Below, piece after piece: positions 9,252 through 18,640 of a stretch of 64,000 nt of DNA. Numbering within the stretch: position 1 is the first letter of the stretch; every line of letters starts with the position of its first letter. This DNA comes from Propionibacteriales bacterium (lineage in GTDB: Bacteria; Actinomycetota; Actinomycetes; Propionibacteriales; Nocardioidaceae). Position numbers and translations under genes: made by a program. Where the stretch lies: assembly GCA_009377795.1 (NCBI GenBank), contig WHTJ01000001.1, positions 62,001 to 126,000 of the forward strand, given 5' to 3'. The notes under the pieces are model-generated. The model worked only from the letters and a program-made list of their open reading frames with translations. It ran no database searches and was not told where the DNA came from.

Positions 9252-10546
9252 ATGGTCCGGGTCGGGGATACACCGCGCACGACGTGGCCAGGTGGATCGC
9301 CGAGCCGCCGAAGCGGTCCGGTCGTGGCCCGTTCCAGCGCGACCACGCACGCGTGGTGCATTCGGCCGCACTGCGCAGGCTGGCCGCGAAGACGCAGGTG
9401 GTGGGGCCGGAGACCGACGACTTCGTGCGCAACCGGCTCACGCACACCCTCGAGGTGGCCCAGATCGGGCGCGAGCTCGCCCGTGCGCTGGGTTGCGATC
9501 CGGATCTGGTGGAGACCGCGTGCCTGGCCCACGATCTGGGGCACCCGCCGTTCGGGCACAACGGGGAGCGGGCGCTCGACGAGGTGACCGCACACATCGG
9601 CGGATTCGAGGGCAACGCCCAGACCCTGCGCATCCTGACCCGGCTGGAGCCGAAGACGCTGGAGCCGAAGACGTTGGGGTCCGACGGTCCGGACCAGCGC
9701 AGTGCCGGCCTCAACCTCACCCGGGCGGCGCTGGACGCCGCGACGAAGTATCCGTGGCCCCGTCCGGAGTCGGCCGGTCCGCACGGCGTGCACGCCGACG
9801 GGTCTCCGCGGCGGCTCCGCAAGTTCGGCGTCTACCCCGATGACGCCGAGGTGTTCGGCTGGATGCGGGATCACGCTCCGCCCCTTCGCACCTCCATCGA
9901 GGCACAGGTGATGGATCTCGCCGACGACATCGCCTACTCCGTTCATGACGTCGAGGACGGCATCGCGGCCGGCCGGATCGAGCTGACCCGGTTGCGCGAC
10001 GCGACCGAGCGCAAGGCGGTCGTCGCCGCCGTGCTCGACTGGTACCTGCCGCAGAGCTCCGAGGACGAGCTGGAGGCCGCCCTCGGCCGACTGCAGCGTT
10101 GTGAGGGCTGGCCAGAGTCGGCGTACGACGGATCCCGTCGAGCTCAGGCCGCGCTGAAGAACCTCACCAGCCGGCTGATCGGGCAGTTCTGCCAGTCCGT
10201 GGAGGACGCCACTCATCGGCGGCACGGCGCCGGCCCGTTGGTGCGGTACGCCGCGGACCTGGAGGTTCCGCAGCAGACTCGGGCCGAGATCGCCGTGCTC
10301 AAGGGCATCGCGGCGCACTACATCATGCGCGCGGACGACCGGGTGGATGTCCTGCGGGAGCAGCGGGAGGTGGTGGCCGATCTGGTGCGGTCATTCGTCC
10401 AGACCCCGGAGCGGCTCGAGCCGGCGTTCCGCGGCGACTACGGGTCCGCGGCGACCGACGGCGAGCGCTTGCGGGTGGTCGTTGACCAGGTTGCGTCGCT
10501 CACCGACGCATCTGCGTTAGCCTGGCACCGCGATTTCATCGGCTGA
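9248..10546 (+). CDS. dgt: Deoxyguanosinetriphosphate triphosphohydrolase
   Basis: This HD-domain enzyme hydrolyses dGTP (and related dNTPs) to the nucleoside and triphosphate, tuning the dNTP pool. Visible features: FQRDHARVVHSAALRRLAAKTQV near the N-terminus, NRLTHTLEVAQIGR with the first HD His, CLAHDLGHPPFGHNGE with the HD pair, and DLADDIAYSVHDVEDG further on, which completes the metal site. Length of 432 residues is normal for the actinobacterial type. The GTG start overlaps the TGA of the preceding regulator remnant. It is followed after 17 bases by an oxidoreductase gene, and primase follows; dgt-dnaG neighbourhood is common in actinobacteria. Confidence 0.95.
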   Translation: MNGPGRGYTAHDVARWIAEPPKRSGRGPFQRDHARVVHSAALRRLAAKTQVVGPETDDFVRNRLTHTLEVAQIGRELARALGCDPDLVETACLAHDLGHPPFGHNGERALDEVTAHIGGFEGNAQTLRILTRLEPKTLEPKTLGSDGPDQRSAGLNLTRAALDAATKYPWPRPESAGPHGVHADGSPRRLRKFGVYPDDAEVFGWMRDHAPPLRTSIEAQVMDLADDIAYSVHDVEDGIAAGRIELTRLRDATERKAVVAAVLDWYLPQSSEDELEAALGRLQRCEGWPESAYDGSRRAQAALKNLTSRLIGQFCQSVEDATHRRHGAGPLVRYAADLEVPQQTRAEIAVLKGIAAHYIMRADDRVDVLREQREVVADLVRSFVQTPERLEPAFRGDYGSAATDGERLRVVVDQVASLTDASALAWHRDFIG

Positions 10547-10563
10547 TTTCCAGAGGAGGCCAC

Positions 10564-11811
10564 GTGCCCGGCCGGCAGTTCGTGATCGTCGGGGGGAGTC
10601 TGGCGGGGGTGAAGGCGGCGGAGACGCTGCGGATCGAGGGGTTCGACGGTTCGATCGTGATCGTGGACGCCGATCACGAACCGCCGTACGAGCGGCCGCC
10701 GCTTTCCAAGAACGCGTTGCTCGGCGACGACGACTGGTCGGTCGCCGTGCTGCACGACGAGAAGTGGTACGCCGACCACGACATCGATCTGCGCCTCGGC
10801 CGGCGCGCCACCGCGATCGACCTCGACGGTCACACCGTCTCGATCGACGGCGACCGCGATCCGCTGCGGTTCGACCGGCTCCTGATCTCGACCGGTGCCG
10901 ACCCGCGGAGACTCGACGTACCCGGTGCGGACGCCGACGGGGTCCGGTATCTGCGGACCATGGACGACGCACGGCTCCTGCAGGCCCGGCTGGCCGAACG
11001 GCCGCGGGTGGCCGTGATCGGTGCCGGCTGGATCGGCCTCGAGGTGGCCGCGGCGGCCCGTACCGCGGGCGCGCAGGTGACCGTCGTGGAGGCGCGGTCG
11101 GCCCCTCTGCTGGACGCGCTCGGCGCTACCGTGGCCGACGTCTTCACCCAGCTCCATCGCGATCACGATGTGACGTTCCGGTTCGGCGAGGGAGTCGACG
11201 AGATCCTGACCGTGGGGGGACACGTGCGCGGGGTCCGTACCTCCACCGGGGCGCCCGTTCCGGCCGACCTGGTCGTGGTGGGCATCGGCGTGGCCCCCAA
11301 CACCGGGCTCGCGGAGGCCGCGGGTCTCGAGGTCGCGAACGGCGTCCTGGTCGACGAGCGCCTGCAGACCTCGCACCCGGACGTGTTCGCGACCGGTGAT
11401 GTCGCGAACTGGCTCAGCCCGGTGCTCGGGTACCGGCTGCGGGTCGAGCACTGGGCGAACGCCCACGACGGCGGGGAGGCCGCCGGACGCTCGATGCTGG
11501 GCAAGACGCTCGGCAAGGAGGGGACCGGCTATGACGTGCTGCCGTTCTTCTGGACCGATCAATACGACGCCGGGATCGAGTACGCCGGTCACGTGCCGAG
11601 AGATGCCGATCCGGACGTGGTGACGCGGGGAGACCTGTCCGGTCGGGAGTTCATGGCGTTCTGGCTGTCGGAGAACCGGCTCCTGGCCGGTATGCACATG
11701 AACGTGTGGGACACCATGGACGCCGTACAAGACGTGATCCGCTCGAAGCGGCCGGTCGATCCGGCAAAGCTGGCCGACCCCGACGTACCGCTCGACCAGG
11801 TGTACGCCTGA
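10564..11811 (+). CDS. FAD-dependent ferredoxin/NAD(P) reductase-type oxidoreductase
   Basis: This 415-residue flavoprotein resembles rubredoxin/ferredoxin reductases of oxygenase systems and AIF-like enzymes. The N-terminal FAD-binding motif is VIVGGSLAGVKAAETLR, followed by PPYERPPLSKNALLG, typical of this family. A second Rossmann motif VAVIGAGWIGLEVAAAAR binds NAD(P)H, and VFATGDVANW contacts FAD. The C-terminal domain (VEHWANAHDGGEAAGRSMLG onward) is the reductase dimer/partner domain. GTG at 10564 has a strong AGGAGG. No ferredoxin or P450 gene is adjacent, so the electron partner is unknown. It sits between dgt and dnaG and may be cotranscribed. Confidence 0.9.
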   Translation: MPGRQFVIVGGSLAGVKAAETLRIEGFDGSIVIVDADHEPPYERPPLSKNALLGDDDWSVAVLHDEKWYADHDIDLRLGRRATAIDLDGHTVSIDGDRDPLRFDRLLISTGADPRRLDVPGADADGVRYLRTMDDARLLQARLAERPRVAVIGAGWIGLEVAAAARTAGAQVTVVEARSAPLLDALGATVADVFTQLHRDHDVTFRFGEGVDEILTVGGHVRGVRTSTGAPVPADLVVVGIGVAPNTGLAEAAGLEVANGVLVDERLQTSHPDVFATGDVANWLSPVLGYRLRVEHWANAHDGGEAAGRSMLGKTLGKEGTGYDVLPFFWTDQYDAGIEYAGHVPRDADPDVVTRGDLSGREFMAFWLSENRLLAGMHMNVWDTMDAVQDVIRSKRPVDPAKLADPDVPLDQVYA

Positions 11812-11832
11812 GCCAGCCACTACACTCGCGGC

Positions 11833-13767
11833 GTGGCAGGACGGATCCGCGAGGACGACATCGCGTTGGTGCGGGAGCGGGCCCGGATCGACGAGGTGGT
11901 CTCGGGGTACGTCACGTTGCGCAACGCCGGCGGCGGCTCGCTGAAGGGCCTCTGCCCGTTCCACGACGAGAAGACGCCGTCCTTCCACGTCACCCCGAGC
12001 CGGGGGCTCTACCACTGCTTCGGCTGCCAGGCCGGCGGCGATGTGCTCTCGTTCCTGCAGCAGGTCGAGGGGCTCTCGTTCACCGACGCGATCGAGCGGC
12101 TGGCGGACCGGTACGGCGTACAGCTGCGCTATGTGGAGCCGGATGGATCGAGCGGGGCGCGGCCGCGGCGCGACGCCGGTCAGCGGTCCCGGCTGCTCGA
12201 AGCCCACCGTGCCGCCGCGGAGTTCTACGTCGGGCAGCTGTTCGACCTGCCGGAGGCGCTCGACGGTCGCCGGTTCCTCGACGAACGCGGCTTCGACAAG
12301 GCGGCCGCCGAGACGTTCGGCGTCGGCTTCTCCCCGAGGTCAGGTGAGGCGCTGCTGAAACACCTGCGACAGAAGGGATTGCGGGACGAGGAGCTGGTGG
12401 CCGCCGGGCTGGTCGCGACGTCCGGCCGTGGGCCGTACGACCGGTTCCGCGGGAGGCTGATGTGGCCGATCCGGGACGTGAGCGGCGACGTCGTGGGGTT
12501 CGGGGCGCGTCGGCTGTTCGACGACGACCGGATCGAGGCGAAGTACCTCAACACCCCCGAGACGCCGATCTACAAGAAGGGTCACGTGCTCTACGGCGTC
12601 GACCTGGCCCGTCGCGAGATCGCCCGCCGTTCTCAGGCCGTGGTGGTCGAGGGCTACACCGACGTCATGGCGTGTCACCTGTCCGGCGTTCAGACCGCGA
12701 TCGCGACCTGCGGTACGGCGTTCGGGGAGGATCACGCCCGGGTGCTCCGTCGCCTGCTGCTCGATCACGAGCAGTTCCGGGGCGAGGTGATCTTCACCTT
12801 CGACGGCGACGAGGCGGGCCAGCGGGCCGCGTTGCGGGCGTTCCAGGGCGACCAGCAGTTCGTGGCGCAGACCTACGTGGCGGTCGAGCCGGACGGGCTC
12901 GATCCGTGCGACCTGCGGCTCTCCCAGGGCGAGGCCGCGGTCCGCGAGCTGATCGCCCGGCGGGTTCCGCTCTACCGGTTCGTGCTGCGCAACGTGCTCG
13001 ACCGCTACGACCTGGACCGCGCGGACGGCCGGATCGACGCGATGCGCGAGGCCGCCGGGCTGGTGTCGAGCGTGCGGGACCGGTCGAAGGTCGACGCGTT
13101 CGCCCGGGAGCTGGCCGGGTTGGTCGGCCTGGACGTCGACGAGGTCCGCACGGAGGTCCGCCGTGCGGCCCACCGGGGGCCCGACTCACGGCCGGCAGGC
13201 GGGCGTGCGGCCGGCGGTGGTGGTCGCCGTACCCCCGTAGCCCCTGATCCGACGCAGCAGAGCCTGCCCGGCGTCGAGGTCCCGCACGCCCGCGATCCCC
13301 GGTTCGCCGACGAACGCGAGTGCCTGAAGCTGGTCGTCCAGCGGCCGGCCCTGGCCGTCGGCGCGTTCGACGAGCTGGACGACGACGACTTCACCCAGCC
13401 GGTCTACGCCGCCGTGCGCCGGGCCGTCGCGGCCGCGGGAGGGCCGGCCCAGGACATGGCCGAGTCCTGGATGTCCGAGGTGCTGGCCGGTGCCGAGGAC
13501 GAGTCGGCGCGTTCGACCATCACCGCGCTGGCCGTCGAGCCGCTGCGGTTCTCCGGCGAGCCGACCCGGCAGCTCGCGGCGGCGCTGCACGCCCGGGTCC
13601 GGGAGCTGACCGCACTGCGGCGGATCGCGCAGGTCAAGTCGCGACTGCAGCGGATGAACCCGGTCGAGGAGGTCACCGAGTACAACCGGATGTTCGGGGA
13701 GCTGGTGGCGCTGGAGCAGCATCGTCGTACCCTCCGCGAGCAGGCGATCGGCGGCGGGCTCTCCTAG
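11833..13767 (+). CDS. dnaG: DNA primase
   Basis: Primase synthesises RNA primers for DNA replication. The 644-residue protein has the N-terminal CHC2 zinc domain (CPFHDEKTPSFHV...YHCFGCQAGGD), the catalytic core with the EGYTDVMA acidic motif, the toprim Asp pair in FTFDGDEAGQ and DGLDPCDL, and a C-terminal helicase-interacting region after a Pro/Gly-rich linker around residues 450-480. Start GTG at 11833 follows the oxidoreductase by 21 bases. The next gene begins nine bases after its stop, so the two are probably cotranscribed. Confidence 0.97.
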   Translation: MAGRIREDDIALVRERARIDEVVSGYVTLRNAGGGSLKGLCPFHDEKTPSFHVTPSRGLYHCFGCQAGGDVLSFLQQVEGLSFTDAIERLADRYGVQLRYVEPDGSSGARPRRDAGQRSRLLEAHRAAAEFYVGQLFDLPEALDGRRFLDERGFDKAAAETFGVGFSPRSGEALLKHLRQKGLRDEELVAAGLVATSGRGPYDRFRGRLMWPIRDVSGDVVGFGARRLFDDDRIEAKYLNTPETPIYKKGHVLYGVDLARREIARRSQAVVVEGYTDVMACHLSGVQTAIATCGTAFGEDHARVLRRLLLDHEQFRGEVIFTFDGDEAGQRAALRAFQGDQQFVAQTYVAVEPDGLDPCDLRLSQGEAAVRELIARRVPLYRFVLRNVLDRYDLDRADGRIDAMREAAGLVSSVRDRSKVDAFARELAGLVGLDVDEVRTEVRRAAHRGPDSRPAGGRAAGGGGRRTPVAPDPTQQSLPGVEVPHARDPRFADERECLKLVVQRPALAVGAFDELDDDDFTQPVYAAVRRAVAAAGGPAQDMAESWMSEVLAGAEDESARSTITALAVEPLRFSGEPTRQLAAALHARVRELTALRRIAQVKSRLQRMNPVEEVTEYNRMFGELVALEQHRRTLREQAIGGGLS

Positions 13768-13776
13768 GATCGGGAC

Positions 13777-14292
13777 ATGTCCGTCTTCCGCCGCCGTACC
13801 CTCCCCGCGGACGTCGCCTCGTCCCTGCCTCTGGAGCCCGGCGAGTCCGTCCGGGCCGCGGCCGTGGACACCGAGGGCCGGTGGTACGCCGGCACCACCC
13901 GGGCACTCCTGATCCCCGCCGACGGGGCGTACCGCCGGCTGCCATGGGAGGGGATCGAGCGCGCCGAATGGGACGGCGACCTCGAGCGCCTGGTCGTGGT
14001 CGAGACGGCCGACCTGGGTGAGGTTCAGCCGGTACACAGGCTCGGCCTGCAGGACCCGACCCGGTTCCTGCAGTTCGTCCGGGAGCGGGTCACGGCGTCG
14101 GTGGTGGTGCGCTATTTCCAGCCGGTCGAGGGTGGCCGCGGCATCACGGTCGTCGCCCGCCGTCCTCCGCACACGGACACCGAGCTGTCGTGGTCGTTCG
14201 TCATCGACCCCGGGCTCGACGCCGACTCGCCGGCCGTCCGGGACGCCGCCGAGCGTGGCCTGGCCGAGGCCCGGTCCCAGGTCGGCGCCTAG
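13777..14292 (+). CDS. Conserved small protein downstream of dnaG, unknown function
   Basis: A 171-residue soluble protein with no signal peptide or membrane segment. The sequence is a run of short beta-rich units (ESVRAAAVDTEGRWYAGTTRALLIP, YRRLPWEGIERAEWDGD) reminiscent of a bacterial PH-like fold, followed by FLQFVRERVTASVVVRYFQP. Proteins of this kind are commonly found directly after dnaG in actinobacteria, but I know of no assigned function. It is tightly linked to dnaG and ends about 100 bases before tRNA-Asn. Confidence 0.75.
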   Translation: MSVFRRRTLPADVASSLPLEPGESVRAAAVDTEGRWYAGTTRALLIPADGAYRRLPWEGIERAEWDGDLERLVVVETADLGEVQPVHRLGLQDPTRFLQFVRERVTASVVVRYFQPVEGGRGITVVARRPPHTDTELSWSFVIDPGLDADSPAVRDAAERGLAEARSQVGA

Positions 14293-14392
14293 TATGGTTG
14301 CTGGCTGCCGGGCGCTGGGTTCGGATTTGCGGCGCGGGCTTGCTAACCTGTGCAGGCTGTCCGCACGGATGTCCGCTGCGACGGCACCACCA

Positions 14393-14465
14393 TCCCGCGT
14401 AGCTCAATCGGCAGAGCGTTCGGCTGTTAACCGAAGGGTTACTGGTTCGAGTCCAGTCGCGGGAG
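14393..14465 (+). tRNA. tRNA-Asn (anticodon GTT)
   Basis: The acceptor strands TCCCGCG (14393-14399) and CGCGGGA (14458-14464) pair, followed by discriminator G. The D-arm AGCTCAATCGGCAGAGC, an anticodon stem TCGGC/CCGAA-like with loop CTGTTAA (anticodon GTT), and the T-arm ACTGGTTCGAGTCCAGT are all present. CCA is not encoded. The next open frame starts only 11 bases later. Confidence 0.96.
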
Positions 14466-14475
14466 CACGACGACC

Positions 14476-16236
14476 TTGGATCGCAGATTGACTCGCCACG
14501 TATTCGTGGGCTCCGGGATCGCGGCGCCGGGAAGTGGCTGCACGGTGTGGACGGATGCGATCGGAGGGGAGCAGGTCCTCGAGCTGGTCGACAGGGGCGC
14601 CGTACCGTCCGAGGACGGGGTGGTGGTCGCCGACGCGGGCGGCTCGGTGCTGTTCCTGGGACCGGATGAGACTCCGGGCGCGACGGCGGCCGCGGAGTTG
14701 TGGGTGCAGCCCCCGCACGGGGAGCGTCAGCGGGTGACCGGCCGGGACCCGGCGGTCCTCGCGGTCGAGGCGGTGGGGCTCGCCGAGGCGGCCGTTCCGG
14801 CGGTGGAGAAGGGCCGCCCGAACGGGGTGGCGACGCTCGACACCACCGGGAAGGTCCCGGAGTCACAGCTGCCGGAGATGCTCACCGACCCTCGGCAGCC
14901 GGTGATCTCGCTCGACGAGCTGACCTTCCCGCTCTACGTTCCGCACCGCGGCGGCGCCAACATCGCGCCGGAGAACACCATCGACGCGTTGCGTGGTGCG
15001 GTGGAGCTCGGCTTCAAGCTCGTCGAGGTGGACTGTTCTCGGCTCCGCGACGGCGGCCTGATGGTGATGCACGACGCGACCGCGGACCGTACCTCCAACC
15101 TGCACGGCGCGCCGCACGAGTTGTTGACCGCGGCGGTCCTGCGCGGCCGGATCGACGCGAGCACCTGGTTCGCCGCCGGCTGGCCGTCCGACCTGTGGAT
15201 CCCGGCGCTCTCGGACGTCCTGCGCGAGGTCGGCAACCACATCTGCCTGCTCATCGAGGCGAAGAATCCGGGCAGCGGGCGAGCCGCGGCCGAGCTGGTG
15301 ACCCGTTCCGAGCTCGGGCACAGCGTGATCATGGCGTCCTTCATCCGCTCGGAGCTGGACGGTGCGCTGGAGGCGGGCTTGCCCGCGGGTCTGGTTCACG
15401 AGAGCGGGGATCTGGATCACGCCCGGCTACGTGCCGACGGCGTCGACTATCTCGTCGTACGTCCCACGGCGGCCGAAGCCACCCTGGTCTCGGCCCTGGA
15501 GGCCGGGCTCGTGGTGTTCGTCTACGACCTCGATCGCAGGTACGTGCACGACCTGCTCGTAGAGCTCGGTGTGCACGGCTTCATCACCGACGACCCGATG
15601 TACCTGTCGCGACGGCTTGCTCCGCTGACCGTCGACCCTTACGTCTCGCAGACCTTCTGGCACGGCTGCCTTCCCGCACCGAACGGCGACCGCGGATACT
15701 TCGCTCACCCCGACTGGTGGGGTTATCCCGCACGGCCGGATGGTCCCGTCCCGTCCGGCTATCGGGGCGCGCTGCAGGGATGGGCCTGCCCGGTGACCTC
15801 CGACGGCGCGGGCGCATCGCCGTACTCCATCGGGTTCGACGTCGTCATCGACGAGGTGGCCGGCGAGATGGCCGGCGCGGACGCGTCGATCTTTTTCGGG
15901 GCACCCGACGACCGGCCGTTTCCCGGCGACCGAGACACGCCGGAACCGCAGGGTTACCGGGCGCTGCTGCGCGCGGACGGCGGGCTGGAGGTCCACCGCG
16001 TCGATGCCGGGCGGACGACGCTGCTGGTGTCCACGCGTACGCCTGCGCTCGCGCTCGGGGAGACCGTCGCGCGGATCGAGATCACCGTCACCACGGAGGA
16101 CGTCACCGTGGCCCGCACGGACACCGACTCGCCCCACCGGATCGCCGCGTCGGACGCCACGCACCGCGGTGGGTACATCCATCTCGGCTGTCAGGGTGCC
16201 GCCGTGCGTTTCCGCAACGTCACCGTCACACGTTGA
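14476..16236 (+). CDS. GDPD-domain protein with phage-tail-like N-terminus
   Basis: The 586-residue protein has three parts. Residues about 1-135 look like the N-terminus of an actinophage minor tail protein: VTV-like start, VADAGGSVLFLGPDE, ELWVQPP, and the linker GVATLDTTGKVPESQLPE, a phrase typical of tail-fibre proteins. Residues about 155-375 are a glycerophosphodiester phosphodiesterase barrel: PHRGGANIAPENT, LVEVDCSRLRDGGLMVMHD, LIEAKNPG, VFVYDLD, and FITDDP. Residues about 385-586 are beta-rich and probably a carbohydrate-binding-like sandwich. No signal peptide is seen. The start is uncertain: TTG 14476 is the longest option and lies 11 bases after the tRNA; GTG 14506 is another. GDPD domains do occur in actinophage tail proteins, so a phage origin is likely. 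No other phage gene is adjacent. Confidence 0.8.
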   Translation: MDRRLTRHVFVGSGIAAPGSGCTVWTDAIGGEQVLELVDRGAVPSEDGVVVADAGGSVLFLGPDETPGATAAAELWVQPPHGERQRVTGRDPAVLAVEAVGLAEAAVPAVEKGRPNGVATLDTTGKVPESQLPEMLTDPRQPVISLDELTFPLYVPHRGGANIAPENTIDALRGAVELGFKLVEVDCSRLRDGGLMVMHDATADRTSNLHGAPHELLTAAVLRGRIDASTWFAAGWPSDLWIPALSDVLREVGNHICLLIEAKNPGSGRAAAELVTRSELGHSVIMASFIRSELDGALEAGLPAGLVHESGDLDHARLRADGVDYLVVRPTAAEATLVSALEAGLVVFVYDLDRRYVHDLLVELGVHGFITDDPMYLSRRLAPLTVDPYVSQTFWHGCLPAPNGDRGYFAHPDWWGYPARPDGPVPSGYRGALQGWACPVTSDGAGASPYSIGFDVVIDEVAGEMAGADASIFFGAPDDRPFPGDRDTPEPQGYRALLRADGGLEVHRVDAGRTTLLVSTRTPALALGETVARIEITVTTEDVTVARTDTDSPHRIAASDATHRGGYIHLGCQGAAVRFRNVTVTR

Positions 16237-16357
16237 AGGCTCGCTCGGTTGACTGTGTCCGGGGCAGCGGGGAGCGGCCGGCGTACCCGGTCCCAGCGGC
16301 CGGCGGCGTACCAGGCGTCTGCCGCTGGTTCTGATAAGAATGTCGGGTACGGTGCGC

Positions 16358-16431
<74 letters not shown>

Positions 16432-16453
16432 CCGCTTGCCACGCCACCGCCAC

Positions 16454-16487
16454 GAGCATTCACCGACAGCGAGCATTCACCGACCGC
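16454..16487. repeat. Two-copy 17-base tandem repeat after the tRNA
   Basis: GAGCATTCACCGAC occurs at 16454 and 16471, each followed by AGC or CGC, giving a 17-base period. It lies just beyond the tRNA at the edge of the compositionally different block. The rest of 16432-16681 shows no gene that I can support. Confidence 0.6.
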
Positions 16488-16681
16488 GAGACGATTGACG
16501 ACTGCCTGTTTGCATTGCGCACGAAACGTTGCTGTAATGGGCGCCCCAGCGGGATGTAGCCGTTTCTCCCGCTTGCATCGCTCCCTGCGAGCCGGCATAC
16601 CCAACCGGTCATGCGTTCGCCCGCAGTAGTCGGCGAGGCAATAGTCCGATGGACCGTGCCTAAGTGCCGCAAGGAGCTGCT

Positions 16682-18625
16682 GTGCCCACGACGTCAGTCG
16701 CGCTCTCGCCGTATTCGCACGGGCGGCTTTCGCTGCCTAATCGCATTGCCTTCCTCGCGACCGTCAACAACTTGGGGCGCAACCGCGCGATCACACCCGA
16801 ACTGGTCGCCTTCTACGAGGAGCGCGCTCGCGGCGGTGCCGGGTTGGTGATCACCGAAGGCCTATCCGTCCACCCCACATCGGTGCCCAACGGTACGGTT
16901 CCACTCGCCTTCGACAAGGAGCTTGTGCCCGGGTTTGCTCGCCTCGCTGACGCCGTACACGCGAACGATCGTCCGATCGTCGGCCAGCTGTGGCATGTCG
17001 GCCGGCAGGCGCTGTGGAACCCGGGAATGCAGCCGTGGTCTCCCTCTCCGGGGCGTGACCCCTACAGCGGATCGACTCCGCACGCGATGACCGATGCGGA
17101 GGTTCTCGAGGTAATGGACGGCTTCGCGCAGTCGGCTCGAAATCTGGCCGACGCCGGCTTCGACGGCGTCGAGATTCATGGCGCCCACGGCTATCTCGTG
17201 ACCCAGTTTCTCTCGCCTTCGAGCAACCAGCGCCAGGACAGATGGGGTGGGAGCACGACTGATCGTTCGCGTTTCGTCGTCGAGATCATCAACGCGATTC
17301 GCGAGCGCTGTCCGGACGATTTCGTCGTCGGTCTCAAGCTCACGGCCCACGAGTACGTAGACGGCGGTATCGACCTAGAGGAAGCCCAGGCGATCGTCAG
17401 CCGTATTGTCGAGACCGCCCCGGTCGAGTACCTGGGGGTAAGCCAGGCGAACTTCAGCCCCAGTCTCGAGTACCACGTCCCGGACCTCAGCTTCGACGAC
17501 GTGCCGTTCGCGCACCTGGCCGCCGGAGTGCGGGAAGTCGCGGCCGGCACTCCGGTCATGGCCATGGCCAAGGTGCCCGACGTCGAGACTGGGTCGGACC
17601 TCATTGAGCGGGGGGTCGCCGACCTCGTCGGCATGTCTCGTGCCTGGCTCTCCGATCCACATCTGGTGCGGCGCGTGGAGCGAGGGGAGACACCCCGTCC
17701 GTGTACGTACTGCAACACATGCTGGCACTACATCCATACCGGTCGGCCGGTGACGTGCATCTACGCTCCTGAGACCGGCCGCGAGCTGGAAGCCCGCGAC
17801 GAGGAAGCAAGCCCTGCTGCGTCAGAAGGCCGACGCGTCCGCGTCATCGGAGCGGGATTGGCCGGCCTCGAGACCGCACGTGTCGCGAGTCGGCGCGGTT
17901 ACGAGGTCGACGTCTATGAGGAATCGAGCCAGGCGGGTGGCCGCCTGGCTCGGGAGGCCGACATCCCCGGTCGGGAGCGGATGGGCCTGGCGACCCAGTG
18001 GTTGCAGAAGGCGGCCGTCCGAGAAGGCGCCCGAGTCCATCTGGGTGAGCAGGTAGACGCAGAGGTGATCCGCGAGTGGAACGCCGACGACCACGTCGTG
18101 GTGGCGGTCGGCGCGCAACCGGTCGTAGACGACCTGGACGGAGCCGCCGCATATTCGCTGGCGGACGCGTGGGAGACACGAGCCGAGCTCGGCGGTCCCG
18201 TCGTCATCGTCGACGAGATGGAGGACGATCCGACGTACGCGGTGGCGATCTCGCTCGCGAACGATGGGCATGAGGTTGCGGTTGTCACCCGGCGCGACGC
18301 AGTGGCGCGCAACGTCGCCTATGTCAGTCGGATAGGGGTTCTGCGCCGCCTGGACGAGGCCGGAGTCGTCCTCCATACCCAACTTCTCCCCGTCCGGGTC
18401 GACGACGGGGTGCTGGTCGCCAGGCATGTCTTCTCCGGCAAGGAGCGACGGCTTGGACCGGTGAAGACGATCGTGCGGGCCGGACCACTCGCGGCCGCGA
18501 GGTCGCCCGTTCCTCCAGGTGTCGACGCTGTGGTGGTCGGAGACGCGTCAGCCCCGCGGCCATATGAGGCGGTCTTCCGGGAAGCGCACACCGTCGCGGC
18601 CCATCTCGATCGGATCCAGCCTTAG
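16682..18625 (+). CDS. NADH:flavin oxidoreductase/2,4-dienoyl-CoA reductase-like enzyme
   Basis: This 647-residue enzyme belongs to the FMN/FAD/4Fe-4S fusion of old yellow enzyme family (2,4-dienoyl-CoA reductase, trimethylamine dehydrogenase type). The N-terminal OYE barrel shows LPNRIAFLATVNNLG, VGQLWHVGRQ, FDGVEIHGAHGYLVTQFLSP and HEYVDGGI. The iron-sulfur cysteines are in CTYCNTCWHYI and VTCIYAP, and the C-terminal half starts with an FAD motif VRVIGAGLAGLETARV. GTG 16682 is chosen because AAGGAG stands five bases upstream. It opens a seven-gene run on the plus strand and is probably a CoA-thioester or enone reductase for the imported substrate. Third codon positions look less GC-rich than in dnaG or ppdK. 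Confidence 0.88.
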   Translation: MPTTSVALSPYSHGRLSLPNRIAFLATVNNLGRNRAITPELVAFYEERARGGAGLVITEGLSVHPTSVPNGTVPLAFDKELVPGFARLADAVHANDRPIVGQLWHVGRQALWNPGMQPWSPSPGRDPYSGSTPHAMTDAEVLEVMDGFAQSARNLADAGFDGVEIHGAHGYLVTQFLSPSSNQRQDRWGGSTTDRSRFVVEIINAIRERCPDDFVVGLKLTAHEYVDGGIDLEEAQAIVSRIVETAPVEYLGVSQANFSPSLEYHVPDLSFDDVPFAHLAAGVREVAAGTPVMAMAKVPDVETGSDLIERGVADLVGMSRAWLSDPHLVRRVERGETPRPCTYCNTCWHYIHTGRPVTCIYAPETGRELEARDEEASPAASEGRRVRVIGAGLAGLETARVASRRGYEVDVYEESSQAGGRLAREADIPGRERMGLATQWLQKAAVREGARVHLGEQVDAEVIREWNADDHVVVAVGAQPVVDDLDGAAAYSLADAWETRAELGGPVVIVDEMEDDPTYAVAISLANDGHEVAVVTRRDAVARNVAYVSRIGVLRRLDEAGVVLHTQLLPVRVDDGVLVARHVFSGKERRLGPVKTIVRAGPLAAARSPVPPGVDAVVVGDASAPRPYEAVFREAHTVAAHLDRIQP

Positions 18626-18640
18626 ACGGGAGAACCTCAC